Made by a program: the position numbers and the translations under genes
Notes under the pieces: model-generated
The model's database searches: none
The model's input: the letters and a program-made list of their open reading frames with translations, nothing else
Told to the model about the DNA's origin: nothing
Shown: in pieces, positions 8,001-8,781 of the stretch
Position numbering within the stretch: position 1 is the first letter of the stretch
Layout of the letters: every line of letters starts with the position of its first letter
From: Opitutia bacterium
GTDB lineage: Bacteria > Verrucomicrobiota > Verrucomicrobiia > Opitutales > Seribacteraceae
Direction of reading: 5' to 3'
Assembly (NCBI GenBank): GCA_018646565.1
Contig: JABGUO010000300.1
Span: 1 to 8,781 of the forward strand
DNA length: 8,781 bases

Positions 8001-8419
8001 GTCATGGTATGCTGATACTCGGCACGATTGAGACGGCGAATGACCAGGGAGTTTGCAGTGCCCTGCATTTTCTTGAAGGATTCAGACAATTCACGGTCGA
8101 TCCATTCGGTCAGGATTTTTCTGTCCTCGGAGGAAAGAGGATTTTCCTCCTCGGGTGGCATCTCTCCCAGTTTGATTTGATCCGATGCATCATGCCAGGT
8201 TTCGGCCGCAGTCCGGTCTTTCAGGAAGTCGATCGAAAGAGTGTCGAAACGCACATCCCCTTTTTGCTTCTCGGATCCATGACATTGGATACAATGTTTT
8301 TCGAGTATTGGAAATACCTTGTTTTGATAACTTACTGAGCTAATTTCCTTTCCCTGAATGGATTGCAGGAATAACAATGCAAGGAAGAATATCCGGTAAC
8401 ATTTAAACATTGATTGCAT
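5075..8419 (-). CDS. Large diheme PSCyt1/DUF1587/DUF1595/DUF1592/DUF1588/DUF1585 protein
   Basis: This complete 1114-residue secreted cytochrome-like protein has a Sec-type signal at residues 1-23 (hydrophobic IFFLALLFLQSI, likely cut near QG-KE) and no twin arginine. Domains in order: PSCyt1 (about 30-110) with heme motif C43-x-x-C46-H47 and a possible distal ligand M87 in GEMPP; DUF1587 (about 128-187, RRLNRAEYQHTMTDLLG); a long middle region; DUF1595 (about 707-766, ARFLRRAWRRPVTDEE); DUF1592 (about 775-903); DUF1588 (about 912-1019) with a second heme motif C995-x-x-C998-H999 followed by IDPWGIALE; and DUF1585 (about 1043-1114). The middle region contains a charged, probably coiled-coil segment (about 340-390) and a beta-rich module (about 398-590, including GPGRANSGNFVLTDL) of the kind seen in DUF1549/DUF1553 proteins. 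This makes it longer than most DUF1592 proteins. It leads the pair with the DUF1552 gene. Electron transfer is likely; the substrate is unknown. The start at ATG 8419 could instead be ATG 8410. Confidence 0.95.
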   Translation of the reverse strand: MQSMFKCYRIFFLALLFLQSIQGKEISSVSYQNKVFPILEKHCIQCHGSEKQKGDVRFDTLSIDFLKDRTAAETWHDASDQIKLGEMPPEEENPLSSEDRKILTEWIDRELSESFKKMQGTANSLVIRRLNRAEYQHTMTDLLGLEMDYADELPNDSLSPDGFLNNGANQITSAIQIENYLKSARKALNHILVEGGRPETSTSDMVWNKGKIRGPGNSRYLGHSSSMLGRVNYWHGSYQEPPRDGKFTIRIKASTDRKPGQPIPILSGRYGYFVSGLTLNIMDDLGEIPISSNTPKYYEFSSHAHFFPRAEPDVPLDKLNGVITLQNSLNDGQTAPKGKDEVIEEEVNAKNTRQKLEKWERDRSALIAKQDQFEQETLPDRFNKWLKKLPSQVPAPHDWLILGNAQPKSLEGAIFRLKEDGSFLVSGSNPKTDRWVVTAEVDLPIIRAIRIEALADKSLKKRGPGRANSGNFVLTDLRIFAKPSGTNGKGKPVRMINPMSNFLQKNEKSSVALAIENKPAETGWLSGGTLNIDQLGKDHACLFPFSEPVINKGGTIFTLELDFLNNKRPDNGQQTIGRPRFSVSSSPLPPLDGNSVRSEWFSLIKTVQKWGGAESLDSIEMQKLVQKYKPIDPMWIAMKSKFLGHEIRKPQPQIKRKKIRVFPEDPDFPKILIDSVEFIRNDYLSWPPVPHRKIIHQGEDIRQPGTAKTVIARFLRRAWRRPVTDEELGKWVGHFKEIWKVEGSPIFALRETLAASLASSNFIYLSEPHKGQKPRTLNAHELASRLSYFLWGSMPDVPLSTLADNGKLLETGILEKEFERMLKDEKSNRFADQFSTQWFDLDGVDRVAINPQYYEKFDSSLKAAMIKETREFFREILRSNTSALQFIDADFTMLNASLAKHYGLEGPKSQRFERVSLEGTGRPGGVLGHASIQLSGSDGADSHPIKRAVWIRERLLHDPPKPPPPDVPGIEQSVEGFEKLSVREQLEVHREKTACADCHRSIDPWGIALESYDAIGLFREKTVRTQKPITTQTVLPGNHKINGLEDLKQYLITQRHEQFAHALVSKMLTFALGRSLELKDEPVIKKLNEEFMQADYRLSALMKNIIQSKPFLSR

Positions 8420-8464
8420 TTCTTAATATCTGAAATTGGAAGTGTTCAATAAAGTATAAAGAAG

Positions 8465-8479
8465 AAAAAATAATTTTTT
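8465..8479. repeat. AT-only inverted repeat upstream of the diheme gene
   Basis: Arms AAAAAAT and ATTTTTT flank a single A, about 45 bases upstream of the 8419 start codon. It resembles the repeat at 5052-5069, which also lies just upstream of a minus-strand gene. In such AT-rich DNA a chance match is easy, so the call is weak. Confidence 0.25.
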
Positions 8480-8490
8480 TTTAAGCGAGG

Positions 8491-8500
8491 TTGATATCAA
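8491..8500. promoter_or_regulatory. Perfect palindrome TTGATATCAA, candidate operator
   Basis: This 10-base perfect palindrome sits roughly midway between the two divergent start codons, 71 bases from one and 63 from the other. It is the best candidate for a shared regulator site in the region. Either half also resembles a -35 element (TTGATA) on its strand. Only one copy is seen, so a regulator cannot be inferred. Confidence 0.3.
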
Positions 8501-8563
8501 AAATATGAAAAAAAAGGTATAAAAGTAGTGAAATTTTCTATTAACCTTATATTATTTAAATAC

Positions 8564-8781
8564 ATGAAGCTTAATCGAAGAGATACCATCAGGCAGTTGG
8601 CTCTAGGTGCGGGTGCCGCTTTTTCTGGATCATTATTCCCCAATTCTGCCTTTGCTTCCGTTTCCGCTTCCGCTCCCAAGCGGGTAATTTTCTTTCTTCA
8701 AAACCAGGGCTTTGAACCGGGTACCTGTATTCCGGATGGGATGAAAAATAGCAGTTCCCTCGCTAAGGCAAAGTTACCCGA
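8564..8781 (+). CDS. Second DUF1552 family protein, 3'-truncated by window edge
   Basis: The first 72 codons of a gene that runs off the window. The N-terminus has a twin-arginine motif (NRRDTIRQLA, R5-R6), a Gly/Ala-rich hydrophobic stretch (LGAGAAFSGSLF) and a probable signal-peptidase site after NSAFA or shortly beyond (ASVSASA), so Tat export is expected. The mature start, PKRVIFFLQNQGFEPGTCIP, is of DUF1552 type and occupies the same place as the PPRRFCSIYFPYGV segment of the complete DUF1552 protein at 3697-5043. The two are clearly different in sequence and so are old paralogues rather than a recent duplication. DUF1501 is the main alternative, but that family would be expected to show a HLxLWD-like segment here. 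It is divergent from the diheme gene, and a partner gene may follow outside the window. The ATG at 8564 is the only sensible start, with no Shine-Dalgarno sequence. Confidence 0.8.
   Translation, partial: MKLNRRDTIRQLALGAGAAFSGSLFPNSAFASVSASAPKRVIFFLQNQGFEPGTCIPDGMKNSSSLAKAKLP

Larger units (their letters stand above)
8420..8563. promoter_or_regulatory. AT-rich divergent intergenic region, probable promoters both ways
   Basis: These 144 bases separate the start codons of the minus-strand diheme gene and the plus-strand second DUF1552 gene, so both operons are probably started from here. The sequence is rich in A and T tracts. Weak -10-like candidates exist: TATACT on the minus strand (8458-8453) and TATAAA on the plus strand (8518-8523), but neither has a convincing -35 at 16-18 bases. 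Neither downstream start codon has a Shine-Dalgarno sequence. Confidence 0.45.

Noticed and set aside
3697..8419. Possible difference in third-position GC between the plus- and minus-strand operons as a sign of transfer.
   Set aside because: Hand-checked samples within the diheme gene vary as much as samples between the operons.

Overview
The window is a run of export-directed proteins of unknown function from the families first described in planctomycetes: PSCyt1, DUF1549/DUF1553, DUF1501, DUF1552 and DUF1587/1592/1588/1585/1595. These families, in tight head-to-tail pairs, point to a member of the PVC superphylum (Planctomycetota or Verrucomicrobiota). The moderate GC and AT-rich spacers do not fit the most GC-rich planctomycetes. 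The phylum cannot be settled from these genes because both phyla carry them in large numbers. No rRNA, tRNA, mobile element, CRISPR array or attachment site was seen.

Layout. (1) Positions 1-3267, plus strand: the 3' two-thirds or so of a discoidin/DUF1553 protein, whose N-terminal cytochrome/DUF1549 part lies outside the window, followed 27 bases later by a complete DUF1501 protein with a twin-arginine signal. (2) Positions 3268-3696: a 429-base convergent gap. On the minus strand it holds a possible 71-residue gene and, just upstream, what looks like a small membrane-protein gene broken across three frames. (3) Positions 3697-8419, minus strand: an 1114-residue diheme DUF1592-type protein followed 31 bases later by a complete DUF1552 protein. 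(4) Positions 8420-8563: an AT-rich divergent intergenic region with a perfect 10-base palindrome. (5) Position 8564 to the window end, plus strand: the start of a second, different DUF1552 gene with a twin-arginine signal.

How the genes may work together (inference). Each operon pairs a large c-type-cytochrome family protein with a twin-arginine partner of the DUF1501 or DUF1552 family. The large diheme protein has a Sec-type signal and no twin arginine, so the two halves of that pair appear to leave the cytoplasm by different routes. The two large proteins share a glycan-binding-like beta module, which suggests surface or periplasmic redox machinery acting on polysaccharides. No activity can be assigned from sequence alone. 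The most unexplained material is the 3279-3670 minus-strand region and the two-operon architecture itself.
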